From contig DATKZM010000008.1 of NCBI GenBank assembly GCA_035527975.1, positions 1 through 64,000 on the forward strand: a stretch of DNA of 64,000 bases. Reading direction: 5' to 3'. A program made the translations under genes and the position numbers. The notes beneath the pieces are model-generated. The model saw only the letters and a list, made by a program, of their open reading frames with translations. It did not search any database and had not been told where the DNA came from. Below are positions 48,983 through 57,780 of the stretch, one piece after another (positions within the stretch are counted from its first letter, which is position 1; each line of letters begins with the position of its first letter). The DNA is from DATKZM01 sp035527975. Lineage in GTDB: Bacteria > Pseudomonadota > Alphaproteobacteria > JAPULJ01.

Positions 48983-49464
48983 GAGCCGGGCCCGTCATCA
49001 GCGAGAAGGGCGTCAAGGCGCTTTTCTTCCGCCGCGTCGAGCGGCCGGGCCGCGGCGCCGGCGCTTTCCGGGCGCCGGCGTCTCAAGAAGACGAAAACGC
49101 CGGCGCCAGCCAGAAGCAGGATCAGCAGCGGACCGAACCAGAGCACGAATGTGGCGGCATTCACCGGCGGGCGCAGCAGCACGAAGTCGCCATATCGCGC
49201 CACCACGAAGCCGACGACCTGCTTGTCGCTGTCGCCGGCGGTCAGCCGCTCGCGAACGAGCACGCGGAGGTCGCGGGCCAGCCCGGCATTGGAATCGTCG
49301 ATCGACTGGTTCTGACAGACGAGACAGCGCAGGCGCTTGCTGATATTCCGCGCGCGCTTTTCAAGCGCGGGGTCTTTCAGGACCTCGTTCGGCTCGACGG
49401 CGAGCGCAGCCGGCACGAACGCCGCGACCATCACGAGCATCAAGAGCGCCGCAAGCGCCCTCAT
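48979..49464 (-). CDS. ccmH: cytochrome c biogenesis protein CcmH (thiol reductase)
   Basis: 161 residues: signal peptide MRALAALLMLVMVAAFVPAALA, the redox motif LRCLVCQNQSIDDS (CLVC) that reduces the apocytochrome CXXCH cysteines, then one membrane helix (FVLWFGPLLILLLAGAGVFVFL). The start ATG 49464 overlaps ccmG by ATGA; the longer frame is a shadow. Confidence 0.93.
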   Translation of the reverse strand: MRALAALLMLVMVAAFVPAALAVEPNEVLKDPALEKRARNISKRLRCLVCQNQSIDDSNAGLARDLRVLVRERLTAGDSDKQVVGFVVARYGDFVLLRPPVNAATFVLWFGPLLILLLAGAGVFVFLRRRRPESAGAAARPLDAAEEKRLDALLADDGPGS

Positions 49465-50042
49465 TTCTGGAGATCCCGGATGATCGGCAGCAGCTTGTGC
49501 TTGAGCGTTTCGGGCCGGATCACGCCAACATGCTTGAAGCGGATGCGTCCGGTTTTGTCGAGGATGAATGTCTCGGGCATGCCGTAGACGCCCCACTCGA
49601 TGGCCGCGCGGCCGGCATCGGCGCCGATGCGGGCGTACGGGTTACCGTGGCGCGTCAACCATTCCTTGGCGGCCGCCGGCCGGTCCTTGTGGTTGATGCC
49701 GACCACCTGGATGCCCTTGATCTTGGAGAGCGCCATAACCTGCGGATGTTCGGCAAGGCACGGCACGCACCATGAGGCAAAGAAATTGACCACCGTGACC
49801 TTGCCCTTGAGGTCGGCGGTCGCCAGGCCGGGCTTGCGGCCCTGCCAGCCGGCAATGGGCGGAAGGCTGAATTCCGGCGCCGGTTTGTCGATCAGCGTCG
49901 AGGGCAAAAGGCGCGGATCGCGCCCCGTCAGCATGAAATAGGCGATGACGGCCGCCAGCACCCCGAAGAGCAAGACCGGCAGGACGAAAAGGATCCGCGA
50001 CGGGCGGCCGCGTGTCGTTGCGGTATCGGACATGTCGGACAT
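49461..50042 (-). CDS. ccmG: cytochrome c biogenesis thioredoxin CcmG (DsbE)
   Basis: 193 residues: a membrane anchor (ILFVLPVLLFGVLAAVIAYF) and a periplasmic thioredoxin domain with NFFASWCVPCLAEHP (WCVPC) and the cis-Pro in GVYGMPETFI. It keeps CcmH and apocytochrome thiols reduced. Start at the first of two ATG codons (50042, 50033); 8 bases after the ccmF stop. The long frame to 51053 is a shadow of ccmF. Confidence 0.93.
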   Translation of the reverse strand: MSDMSDTATTRGRPSRILFVLPVLLFGVLAAVIAYFMLTGRDPRLLPSTLIDKPAPEFSLPPIAGWQGRKPGLATADLKGKVTVVNFFASWCVPCLAEHPQVMALSKIKGIQVVGINHKDRPAAAKEWLTRHGNPYARIGADAGRAAIEWGVYGMPETFILDKTGRIRFKHVGVIRPETLKHKLLPIIRDLQK

Positions 50043-50050
50043 TGGGGGGC

Positions 50051-52042
50051 TCAGGCCTTCGCCGGGGCGGATCCGGCAAGTGCCACCGGGCGGGCGCGGC
50101 GCGGTGCCCCGACCCGGTGGCGGCGGTCGGAGAGCGAGGTCAGGCCACCGGCGAACATGACGAGAGCGCCGATCCAGATCCACGGCACCAGCGGGTTGTG
50201 ATAAAGCCGCACCGACCAGCCGCCCGATTTGTTCGCATCGCCGATCACGGCATAGAGGTCGGAAAGCCAGGTGGTGTGGATCGCAGCCTCGGTGGTCTGG
50301 CGGCGCTGGACGGGATAAAAGCGCTTTTCCGCAACCAGGGTCGCGACCGGCCGGCCGCCACGCGTCACCGCGAAGCTGCCGAACTGCGAGGTGTAGTTGG
50401 GCCCGCGCCCGTCCTTCACGCCGAGGAAGCGGAAATCGTATCCGGCGACATTGGTCGTCTCGCCCGGCTTCATGAACTGGATGCTTTCGGTCTGCCAGGC
50501 CGAGGAGGCGGTGATGCCGGCGATGACGATGGCAAAACCCATATGGGCGACCGTCATGCCGTAGGCGGCGCGCGGCAGGCCGGCGGCGCGGCGCAGGCTG
50601 TCCATGAGCGGCGCGCGGCCGAGCTTGATGCGGCCGGCAAGCTCGAGCGCGGTGCCGACAAAGAGCCAGGTTGCCAGCGCCATGCCCATTGCGGCTAGGA
50701 TGTCGCGGGCACTGTCGAGCCAGAGCGTGAGCGCGACGACGGCCAGCGCTGCACCGAGCGCTAGCTTGAGCCGGCCCAGCGCGGCCCACAAATCGCCTCG
50801 CTTCCAGGCGAGCATCGGGCCGATCGCCATGGCCATCACCAGCGGCGTCATGATCGGAATGAAGGTCGCGTTGAAATAGGGCGCGCCCACCGAGATCTTG
50901 CCGCCGCCCACGGCGTCGAGCACCAGCGGGTAGAGCGTGCCGATGAAGACGGTCGCGGTGGCCACGGTGAGCAGCAGGTTGTTGAGGACCAGCGCACCCT
51001 CGCGGCTCACCGGGCGGAAGCTGCCGGTGGCCCTTAGCTGCGGTGCCCGCCAAGCGTACAAGGTCAGCGAGCCGCCGATGGTCACCACCAGGATCGCGAG
51101 GATGAAAAGGCCACGTTGTGGGTCGGTCGCGAAGGCATGGACCGAGGTCAGCACGCCAGAGCGCACCAGGAAGGTGCCGACCAACGAGAGCGAGAAGACG
51201 ATGATCGCCAGCAGCACGGTCCAGGATTTCAGCGTGTCGCGCTTTTCCACCACGATCGAGGAATGCAGCAGCGCCGCGCCGGCGATCCAGGGCATGAAGG
51301 AGGCGTTTTCAACCGGGTCCCAGAACCACCAGCCGCCCCAGCCGAGCTCGTAATAGGCCCACCACGAGCCGAGCGCGATGCCGACGGTAAGGCACGACCA
51401 GGCGGCCAGCGTCCAGGGCCGCACCCAGCGCGCCCAGGCCGGATCGACCCGGCCTTCCAAAAGCGCCGCGATGGCGAAGGAAAAGGCCATCGAGAAGCCG
51501 ACATAGCCGAGATAAAGGAAGGGCGGATGGAAGGCGAGCCCCGGATCCTGCAGCAGCGGGTTCAGGCCCGAGCCGTCGAGCGGGACGGGGGTCAGCCGCT
51601 CGAAAGGATTGGAGGAGAAGAGCAGGAAGGCGAGGAAGGCAACGCCGATCAGCCCCTGCACGCCGAGCGCCCGGGCGTGGAGCGTCGGCGGCAGGTTGCG
51701 CCCAAAGCTCGCCAGCGCCGCGCCGAAGAGGGCCAGGATGAGTACCCAGAGCAGCATCGAGCCTTCATGGTTCGCCCAGACGCCGGTGATCTTGTAGAGC
51801 AGCGGCTTGGCGGAATGCGAATTTTGGGCGACGTTGGCGATCGAAAAATCAGAAACGACGTAAGCGTAGGTGAGCGCGCCGAAGGCGACCGCGATCAGCA
51901 GGAACTGTGCTTGCGCCGCGGGTTTGGCGAGCGCCATCAACGGATCGTTGCCGCGCGCCGCGCCAACCAGCGGCACGGTGCCCTGAACAACCGCCAGCAA
52001 GGCGGCGAGAATCAGTGCGAAATGGCCGATCTCGGCGATCAT
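50051..52042 (-). CDS. ccmF: haem lyase subunit CcmF
   Basis: 663 residues, many membrane helices and the haem-handling tryptophan-rich WWAYYELGWGGWWFWDPVEN segment (given here as parts), plus NHEGSMLLWVL. Usual length for CcmF. It ligates haem from CcmE to apocytochrome c in complex with CcmH/I. It follows ccmE by 25 bases on the same strand. Confidence 0.95.
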   Translation of the reverse strand: MIAEIGHFALILAALLAVVQGTVPLVGAARGNDPLMALAKPAAQAQFLLIAVAFGALTYAYVVSDFSIANVAQNSHSAKPLLYKITGVWANHEGSMLLWVLILALFGAALASFGRNLPPTLHARALGVQGLIGVAFLAFLLFSSNPFERLTPVPLDGSGLNPLLQDPGLAFHPPFLYLGYVGFSMAFSFAIAALLEGRVDPAWARWVRPWTLAAWSCLTVGIALGSWWAYYELGWGGWWFWDPVENASFMPWIAGAALLHSSIVVEKRDTLKSWTVLLAIIVFSLSLVGTFLVRSGVLTSVHAFATDPQRGLFILAILVVTIGGSLTLYAWRAPQLRATGSFRPVSREGALVLNNLLLTVATATVFIGTLYPLVLDAVGGGKISVGAPYFNATFIPIMTPLVMAMAIGPMLAWKRGDLWAALGRLKLALGAALAVVALTLWLDSARDILAAMGMALATWLFVGTALELAGRIKLGRAPLMDSLRRAAGLPRAAYGMTVAHMGFAIVIAGITASSAWQTESIQFMKPGETTNVAGYDFRFLGVKDGRGPNYTSQFGSFAVTRGGRPVATLVAEKRFYPVQRRQTTEAAIHTTWLSDLYAVIGDANKSGGWSVRLYHNPLVPWIWIGALVMFAGGLTSLSDRRHRVGAPRRARPVALAGSAPAKA

Positions 52043-52067
52043 TGGCGTTGGGTCCTGTTTGAGCGGA

Positions 52068-52529
52068 TCACTGCTTGGCCCCGCCGGCCTTGCCTGTGCC
52101 GGATTGCTTCCAGTGCCCGGATTTCTTCAGCGCGTCGGCGACCTCGCGGGGCATGTAGTTCTCGTCGTGCTTGGCAAGGATCTCGGTGGCACGGAAGGTT
52201 CCGTCGGGCGTGAGTGTCCCGTTGGCAACGACGCCCTGACCCTCGCGGAACAGGTCGGGAAGGATGCCGGTATAGGCGACGCGCACGGCACTGGAACCAT
52301 CGGTGACGCGGAAAGCGATGGTCTTGCCCTCGCGCTGGACACTGCCTTTGACGACCAGCCCGCCAATGCGGAAACGCTTGCCCGGCGGGACCTTCTTCGC
52401 CGCCACGTCCGAGGGCGAGTGAAAGAAGACGATGTTCTGCTCCAGCGCTGAGAGCACCAGGACGGCGGCGACCGCCAGCACGCCGAGCGCGCCGCCGATC
52501 ATCGCCATGCGTTTGTGTTTGGGCTTCAT
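52068..52529 (-). CDS. ccmE: haem chaperone CcmE
   Basis: 153 residues: N-terminal signal anchor (MAMIGGALGVLAVAAVLVL), an OB-fold core (FRIGGLVVKGSVQREG) and the haem-binding His in LAKHDENYMP. The His covalently holds haem in the periplasm. It abuts ccmD without a gap. Confidence 0.95.
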   Translation of the reverse strand: MKPKHKRMAMIGGALGVLAVAAVLVLSALEQNIVFFHSPSDVAAKKVPPGKRFRIGGLVVKGSVQREGKTIAFRVTDGSSAVRVAYTGILPDLFREGQGVVANGTLTPDGTFRATEILAKHDENYMPREVADALKKSGHWKQSGTGKAGGAKQ

Positions 52530-52769
52530 CTAGACCTTCGCATTCTCGCCGGGCACCGTGCTCGAATTTGGTTCGGCCAAACGCGCACGGCGGCGGCGCG
52601 GACTTTCGGGAGCCGCGGCTTCGAGCGTGCGCAAGGTGGCCTCGCGCGATCGCAGCGTCCGCAGGCTGGTGACCAGGAAGCCCGCCAGCACGGCCAGCGC
52701 AATACCGAAAGCAGGCCACACGAAATCGGCATAGCCGCCCATCTCCAAAAAGCTGGCGATTTTGTCCAT
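52530..52769 (-). CDS. ccmD: haem exporter protein CcmD
   Basis: 79 residues with a single membrane helix (FVWPAFGIALAVLAGFLV) after MGGYAD, then a basic cytoplasmic tail. CcmD releases holo-CcmE from the CcmABC complex. It is longer than usual (about 45-70) because of the charged tail. It lies between ccmC and ccmE, the common alphaproteobacterial order. Confidence 0.88.
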   Translation of the reverse strand: MDKIASFLEMGGYADFVWPAFGIALAVLAGFLVTSLRTLRSREATLRTLEAAAPESPRRRRARLAEPNSSTVPGENAKV

Positions 52770-52937
52770 GGTTAAGGTCGTTCCCGCCGTTTAAAGCTTC
52801 GTTCGCTGAGGCTTGCCTGTATTAGGTAGACGCTGGATAGCCGGTTGTTAAGTCACAGTTTCTTGCATTCGCGTGTGGTCAGAATACGGCAACCGGCAGC
52901 AGCACCGAATCTGGCGCCACCACCGGCGGCGGTTTGT

Positions 52938-53678
52938 TCAGCTGCCGAGCTGCGCCAGGCGCAAGGCCCGGATCCGCGCCGCCACGAGTTCGCTGCGCAT
53001 GCGCACGAGCACCAGGGTCGCGAAATAGAAGGTGAAGCCGAAAGCCAGCAGCAACAGCGGGATCAGCATCGTCGGGTGGATCGTCGGCCCCGAGAGCTTG
53101 ATGACGCTGGCAGGCTGGTGGAGCGTGTTCCACCAGTCGACTGAAAACTTGATGATGGGCACGTTGATGACGCCGACAAGCGCGAGGATTGCAGCCGAAC
53201 GCGCGCCGCGCGTGGCGTCGTCGAAGGCATTCATCAGGCCGATATGTCCCAGATATAGGAAAAACAGCACCAAAACCGAGGTCAGGCGCGCGTCCCATAC
53301 CCACCAGGTGCCCCACATCGGCTTGCCCCAGAGCGATCCCGTGATCAGCGCCAGCAGCGTGAAGCCGGCCCCGAGCGGCGAGGCCGACTTGGCAAAGAGA
53401 TCGGCCAGCGGATGCTTCCAGATTAGCGCGACCGCGCTGGCGGCGGCGATCGAGACATAGACGAAGAGCGCCATCCAGGCCGACGGCACATGGACATACA
53501 TGATGCGCACGCTCTCGCCCTGCTGATAGTCGGCCGGCGAGGCGAAGAGCGCGAAATAGAGACCGGCGGCGATCAGGACCACGGTCACCGCGCCGAACCA
53601 CGGCAACAGCCGCCGCGCCAGGCGCATGAAGCGCCCCGGATTGGCAAAGCGATGAAGTGATGTGGACAGTCGGGCCAC
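52938..53678 (-). CDS. ccmC: haem exporter protein CcmC
   Basis: 246 residues with six helices and the periplasmic tryptophan motif GTWWVWDARLTS, flanked by the two His that bind haem (VHVPSAW and NTLHQP). It loads haem onto CcmE. The start read here is GTG 53678. The 168-base gap to ccmD holds no clear signal. Confidence 0.94.
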   Translation of the reverse strand: MARLSTSLHRFANPGRFMRLARRLLPWFGAVTVVLIAAGLYFALFASPADYQQGESVRIMYVHVPSAWMALFVYVSIAAASAVALIWKHPLADLFAKSASPLGAGFTLLALITGSLWGKPMWGTWWVWDARLTSVLVLFFLYLGHIGLMNAFDDATRGARSAAILALVGVINVPIIKFSVDWWNTLHQPASVIKLSGPTIHPTMLIPLLLLAFGFTFYFATLVLVRMRSELVAARIRALRLAQLGS

Positions 53679-53770
53679 GGTTCGTTCGAGCCTCTACTGG
53701 CGCATGAAAGCGCTGATATGCCACGGGCACGTTTTACAGTGACTGATCTTAGTCACTCGACCCCATCTAG

Positions 53771-54439
53771 TCATTCAATCGCCTGGCGCAAAGCCGCTGC
53801 CGCAGCAAAGGGAGCAAGCGCGAGGGCAAAGAGCGACAGACCGGCCAGGATCAAAAGGCGGGGGCCGGCCCCCAGGCCGAAGATCGCGGCGTCGACCGCG
53901 CTGACCCCGAAGATCAGCACGGGGATGTAGAGCGGCAGCACCAGCAACGAGAGCAGCACGCCGCCGCGCCGGGCACCCAAAGTCAACGCAGCTCCGATCG
54001 CGCCGATAAGCGTGAGCGCTGGCGTGCCGAGGGCCATCGCCGCGATCAAGACGCCGTAACCGGCAGGGTCGAGATTGAGCAACAGGCCGAGCACCGGAGC
54101 GGCAACCACCAGCGGCAGTCCTGTGGTGAGCCAGTGGGCCAGCGCCTTTGAGAGCACCACAAGCTCCAGCGGCACCGGCGCCAGCGACAGCCACTCCAGC
54201 GAGCCGTCCTCGTAATCGGCCGCGAAGAGGCGCTCCAGCGCCAGCATCGAGGCCAACAAGGCCGTCACCCAGAGAATTCCGGGGGCGATCTTGGCGAGGG
54301 TCTCGGGGGAGGAGCCGACACCGAACGGGAAGAGGATCACCGTCAGCACGAAGAAGACGATCACCATCATCGTGTCGCTGCCCAGGCGCAACGCCAGGCG
54401 AAGATCGCGGGCGGCAATGGCGTGAAGCGCCCGGATCAT
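53771..54439 (-). CDS. ccmB: haem exporter permease CcmB
   Basis: 222 residues with six membrane helices, e.g. MMVIVFFVLTVILFPFGVG and PLVVAAPVLGLLLN, typical of CcmB. The start ATG 54439 overlaps ccmA (ATGA). Forms the ABC complex with CcmA. The longer frame to 55228 is a shadow of ccmA. Confidence 0.93.
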   Translation of the reverse strand: MIRALHAIAARDLRLALRLGSDTMMVIVFFVLTVILFPFGVGSSPETLAKIAPGILWVTALLASMLALERLFAADYEDGSLEWLSLAPVPLELVVLSKALAHWLTTGLPLVVAAPVLGLLLNLDPAGYGVLIAAMALGTPALTLIGAIGAALTLGARRGGVLLSLLVLPLYIPVLIFGVSAVDAAIFGLGAGPRLLILAGLSLFALALAPFAAAAALRQAIE

Positions 54440-55086
54440 TCGTCGCCCTCGAGTGCCAGTGTCGGCGCGAAGCGCTCCAGCGCCAGCGTCTCTGCATCCG
54501 GCAGCGCCACGTCCGTGTGGGTGGCGAGCGCGACCATGCCGCCGGCCCTGCGGTGCGCAGCGATGGCAGCTTCCAGTTGCGCGACCGAGGCAGCGTCGAG
54601 GCCCGTCGTCGGCTCGTCCAGGAGCCACAGCGCCGCGGGCGCGGCGAGCAGACGGCACAATGCCAGGCGCCGGCGCTGGCCGGAGGACAGCAGCCGTACC
54701 GGAAAGTCCGCGAGGCGCAACAGATCGAAAGCCTCGAGCGCGGCGGTGGTGGCGGCGGCCGGATCGTCGGCGCCGTAGAGTCGGGCCCAGAAACGCACAC
54801 TCTCGTCCACGGTGAGGACCGGCTTGGCGGCGTCCAGGTGGCCGATGAAGGCAAGCCGCGCGCCATGGGCCTCGCGGTCTTTCGTCACCGTAGCACCGTC
54901 CCAGGTTAGCGCGCCCGCCGCCGGGCGGATGAAACCCGCCATCACCCGCAGCAAGGAAGATTTTCCGCTGCCGTTGGGGCCGGTCAGGCGCAGCGCCCCG
55001 CCATCGGACAAGGCAAAGGAGAGATCCTTGAAGACAACGCGCTCGGCCCGAATGCAGGCGAGCGCATCTCCGGCGAATTCGGCCAT
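54436..55086 (-). CDS. ccmA: haem exporter ATPase CcmA
   Basis: 216 residues. GPNGSGKSSLLRV (Walker A), LSSGQRRRLALCRLL (signature) and LWLLDEPTTGLD (Walker B) are intact. First gene of the ccm run. ATP use drives release of haem-CcmE. Its promoter should be in the gap 55087-55234. Confidence 0.94.
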   Translation of the reverse strand: MAEFAGDALACIRAERVVFKDLSFALSDGGALRLTGPNGSGKSSLLRVMAGFIRPAAGALTWDGATVTKDREAHGARLAFIGHLDAAKPVLTVDESVRFWARLYGADDPAAATTAALEAFDLLRLADFPVRLLSSGQRRRLALCRLLAAPAALWLLDEPTTGLDAASVAQLEAAIAAHRRAGGMVALATHTDVALPDAETLALERFAPTLALEGDE

Positions 55087-55234
55087 CTATCGGGGGCTCC
55101 CACCCGGCCATCCTCATGCACGCCGCAGGCGCGGCGGCGGGATCATAGCTCAATTGCCCCGGTGGAACCCCCAAACCCGATGATTGGTTGGCGGGAGCTG
55201 GTGGGGGGTAGCTGTTCGGGGGCCACAAATAGAA

Positions 55235-55317
55235 GCGGCCAACGGAGGGGGGGTCCGTTGGCCGCGAGGTTCCAGCTCGGGGAAGCTGGAATAATGAGGC
55301 TTGGGGGAAGCCTCATT
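55235..55317 (-). ncRNA. candidate triple-hairpin RNA with homopolymeric loops
   Basis: Three perfect hairpins in 83 bases: 55235-55246/55254-55265 (12 bp, loop of 7 G on plus), 55270-55277/55284-55291 (8 bp, loop CGGGGA) and 55293-55302/55308-55317 (10 bp, loop GGGGG). On the minus strand the loops are C-rich and a CCTCCCCT stretch precedes them, complementary to Shine-Dalgarno sequences; a 33-codon gene is just upstream. This resembles the UTR-derived CcsR-type sRNAs of Rhodobacter, though the plus-strand reading with GGA-bearing loops is another option. Confidence 0.5.
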
Positions 55318-55341
55318 CAGAGGGGAGGTTGTTAATGCTGC

Positions 55342-55443
55342 TTATATTGGCAGCCAATATGGTTCAGTAAGGCCCAGAAAATGGCGAAAATAAGGTTTTT
55401 GCGCCTCGGAGCCGTCCAATTCGGCGTCGAGGTCATTAACCAT
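55342..55443 (-). CDS. 33-residue small protein upstream of the hairpin array
   Basis: ATG 55443 follows GAGGGA at ideal distance and encodes 33 residues (MVNDLDAELDGSEAQKPYF then RHFLGLTEPYWLPI). The ending HFLGLTEPYW looks conserved-like and is aromatic, but I do not recognise the family. It lies 5' of the triple-hairpin candidate on the same strand, so the two may be one transcript. It is too short for most gene callers; a longer in-frame ATG-less extension exists to 55524. Confidence 0.5.
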   Translation of the reverse strand: MVNDLDAELDGSEAQKPYFRHFLGLTEPYWLPI

Positions 55444-55563
55444 ATGATCCCTCAGGCGTTTTCCGAACCGAGACAATCCGCCCCCCGTCCGAAGATTTAT
55501 CGCAGATCGGCTCAAAAAGCACAAACCCAGCTGCTCCGGCGGCGCAGCCGGACCGGCGCGCCA

Positions 55564-56808
55564 TCAGTCGAATTTGCGGACGTCGTCGATCACCTTGCCG
55601 TCATTGGGCAGGCTGCCGGGCGCGACCAGTTCGATATTACCGCGGACCTTGCAGACCGACTGAAAGGTGTCCGCGATCTTGCCTGCCAACGCGTCGCCGC
55701 CGCCGTCTACTTCGACCTTGAAGGCGGGGACGTCCTTGCCGTCGACCGCATCGACGGTAAGCCGCGCCTTGCCGATCTCGGCGTGGCGCTTGACCACCTC
55801 GGCAATCTGCTCGGGATGCACGAACATGCCGCGGACCTTGGTCGTCTGGTCGGCACGGCCCATCCAGCCCTTGATGCGCATATTGGTGCGCCCGCATTTG
55901 CTGGGGCCGGGCAGGGCGGCGGTCAGGTCGCCGGTGGCGAAGCGGATGAGCGGCGTGTCGGGGTTGAGCGTGGTGACCACCAGCTCGCCGACATCGCCCG
56001 CATTGGCTACGGGCTCGCCGGTGCCGGGGACCAGGACCTCGACGATCTTGTCCTCGCCGATCGTCATGCCCTCCAGCGCCGGCGTCTCATGGGCGATGTT
56101 ACCGAGCTCGGCCGTGGCGAAAGTCTGGTAGGTCTCGATGCCGCGCTCCTTGTAGGCCGCGCGCTGCTGGGGAAAAAGCGGCCCGCCGCCGACCACCGCG
56201 AGCTCGATCGATGAGAGATCGAGCCCGAGCTCGTCGCCCTTTTCAAGAATGATGCCGAGATAATCAGGCGTGCCGGCATAAACGCGCGGGCGGATCTGCG
56301 CGATCACCGCCGCCTGCTGTTCGGTGTTGCCGATGCCGGCCGGCACGACGGGGCAGCCGAGCGCGCGGGCGCCGTAATGGAGGATCCAGGCGCCGGGTGT
56401 GAGGTGGTAGGAAAGCGAATTGTGGATGATGTCGCCCTTGCGCACCCCGGCGGCATAAAACGCGCGCGCCGTCCCGAAGCCGTCGATGCGATCGGTGGCG
56501 AGCTCGAAGATCGGGCCAGGCGAGGTGAAGATGAGCGCCACCTCGTCGAGCGAGACCGCGTTAAGTCCCGCCATCGGCGGGTCCGCCTTCATCAGCTCGA
56601 TCAGATCATGCTTGCGGGTGACCGGGAGTTTGGCCAGCGCCTGCCGGCTGGTAATCGCGGCGGGATCGACATCGCCCAGGGACTTGGCGTACCAGGCCGA
56701 GTTGGCCTGCGCATTGGCGATCTGCTCGGCGAGCGCGGCCATGTTTGCCGCCTCGCGCGCCTCGGGATCGCGCGTTTCCAGGTCGTCATAGAAGTCGGAC
56801 GCAGCCAT
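55564..56808 (-). CDS. phenylacetate-CoA ligase-like AMP-binding protein (PaaK family)
   Basis: 414 residues, close to PaaK length. Marks are YAKSLGDVDP near the start, LPVTRKHDLIELMK, the A3-like LIFTSPGPIFE (T-S-P-G replacing TSGTTG) and RFATGDLTA, and GRADQTTKVRGMFVHPEQI typical of PaaK. The changed phosphate loop may mean a specialised substrate. It ends a group whose next genes are the LivF/K/M/H/G importer on the same strand. Confidence 0.85.
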   Translation of the reverse strand: MAASDFYDDLETRDPEAREAANMAALAEQIANAQANSAWYAKSLGDVDPAAITSRQALAKLPVTRKHDLIELMKADPPMAGLNAVSLDEVALIFTSPGPIFELATDRIDGFGTARAFYAAGVRKGDIIHNSLSYHLTPGAWILHYGARALGCPVVPAGIGNTEQQAAVIAQIRPRVYAGTPDYLGIILEKGDELGLDLSSIELAVVGGGPLFPQQRAAYKERGIETYQTFATAELGNIAHETPALEGMTIGEDKIVEVLVPGTGEPVANAGDVGELVVTTLNPDTPLIRFATGDLTAALPGPSKCGRTNMRIKGWMGRADQTTKVRGMFVHPEQIAEVVKRHAEIGKARLTVDAVDGKDVPAFKVEVDGGGDALAGKIADTFQSVCKVRGNIELVAPGSLPNDGKVIDDVRKFD

Positions 56809-56841
56809 GCCGTCCCCCGTCGGTTATGGTCACTACATTTC

Positions 56842-56869
56842 GAGCCGGGCGTTCCAAGCCGGGCGTTCG
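56842..56869 (-). repeat. 14-bp tandem duplication
   Basis: GAGCCGGGCGTTCC is followed by AAGCCGGGCGTTCG, 34 bases upstream of the PaaK-like start. Confidence 0.7.
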
Positions 56870-56913
56870 GGACCACGTGCCTCCGTCGCGCCGGGCCGGA
56901 TCACATCAGCGGA

Positions 56914-57729
56914 TCAGGCCAGCCAGCGCTTGCGCCGTTTGTAATGCTTGACGTTGCGATAGCTTTTGCGTCCGCTGGTGCTGAGGCCGAGGTAGAATTC
57001 CTTCACGTCCTCATTGTCGCGTAGATTGGCGGCGGGACCGTCCATCACCACGCGACCGTTCTCCAGAATATAACCGTAATCGGCCAAGCGCAGCGCCATG
57101 TTGGTGTTCTGCTCGGCCAACAGGATCGAAACGTTCTGTTCTTCGTTCAACAGCTTGACGATCCCGAAGATCTCCTCGACCAGTTGAGGGGCGAGGCCCA
57201 TCGAGGGCTCATCGAGCAGCACCATGCGTGGCCGTGACATCAGCGCCCGCCCGATCGCCGTCATCTGCTGTTCGCCGCCGGAAATGTATCCGGCCTGCGA
57301 GCTGCGCCTTTCCTTCAGGCGCGGAAAATAGCCGTAGACCATCTCAAGGTCCTTGGAGATGGCACCCCTGCCGTCGCGCCGCGAATAGGCGCCGGTGAGC
57401 AGGTTCTCCTCGACAGTCAAATGTCCAAAACAATGGCGCCCCTCCATTACCTGGATGATGCCCTTGCGGACCAGGTCGGTGGGGTTGAGGCGGTCGACGC
57501 GCTCGCCGAAAAATTCGATCGAGCCCTTGGTCACTTCGCCGCGTTCGGTGCCGAGAATGTTCGACACCGCCTTCAAAGTGGTCGTCTTGCCGGCGCCGTT
57601 GGCCCCGAGGAGGGCGACGATACCCCCCTCGGGAACCTCGAGCGAGACACCTTTCAACACGAGGATCACGTGATCGTAGATCACCTCGATATTGTTGACG
57701 TTGAGTAACGTGTGTCCGTTCCCGCTCAC
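56914..57729 (-). CDS. livF: ABC transporter ATPase, LivF type (second system)
   Basis: 271 residues. GANGAGKTT, ISGGEQQMTAIGRAL, MVLLDEPSMGLAP and a basic C-terminal tail (KSYRNVKHYKRRKRWLA), longer than usual. It belongs with the binding protein and permeases just upstream on the same strand. The tail is an addition of unknown use. Confidence 0.92.
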   Translation of the reverse strand: MSGNGHTLLNVNNIEVIYDHVILVLKGVSLEVPEGGIVALLGANGAGKTTTLKAVSNILGTERGEVTKGSIEFFGERVDRLNPTDLVRKGIIQVMEGRHCFGHLTVEENLLTGAYSRRDGRGAISKDLEMVYGYFPRLKERRSSQAGYISGGEQQMTAIGRALMSRPRMVLLDEPSMGLAPQLVEEIFGIVKLLNEEQNVSILLAEQNTNMALRLADYGYILENGRVVMDGPAANLRDNEDVKEFYLGLSTSGRKSYRNVKHYKRRKRWLA

Positions 57730-57780
57730 GGCATAGTCCTTATCAATTTTGCAATGCAGGTCGCATTGCCGGCATGGACG

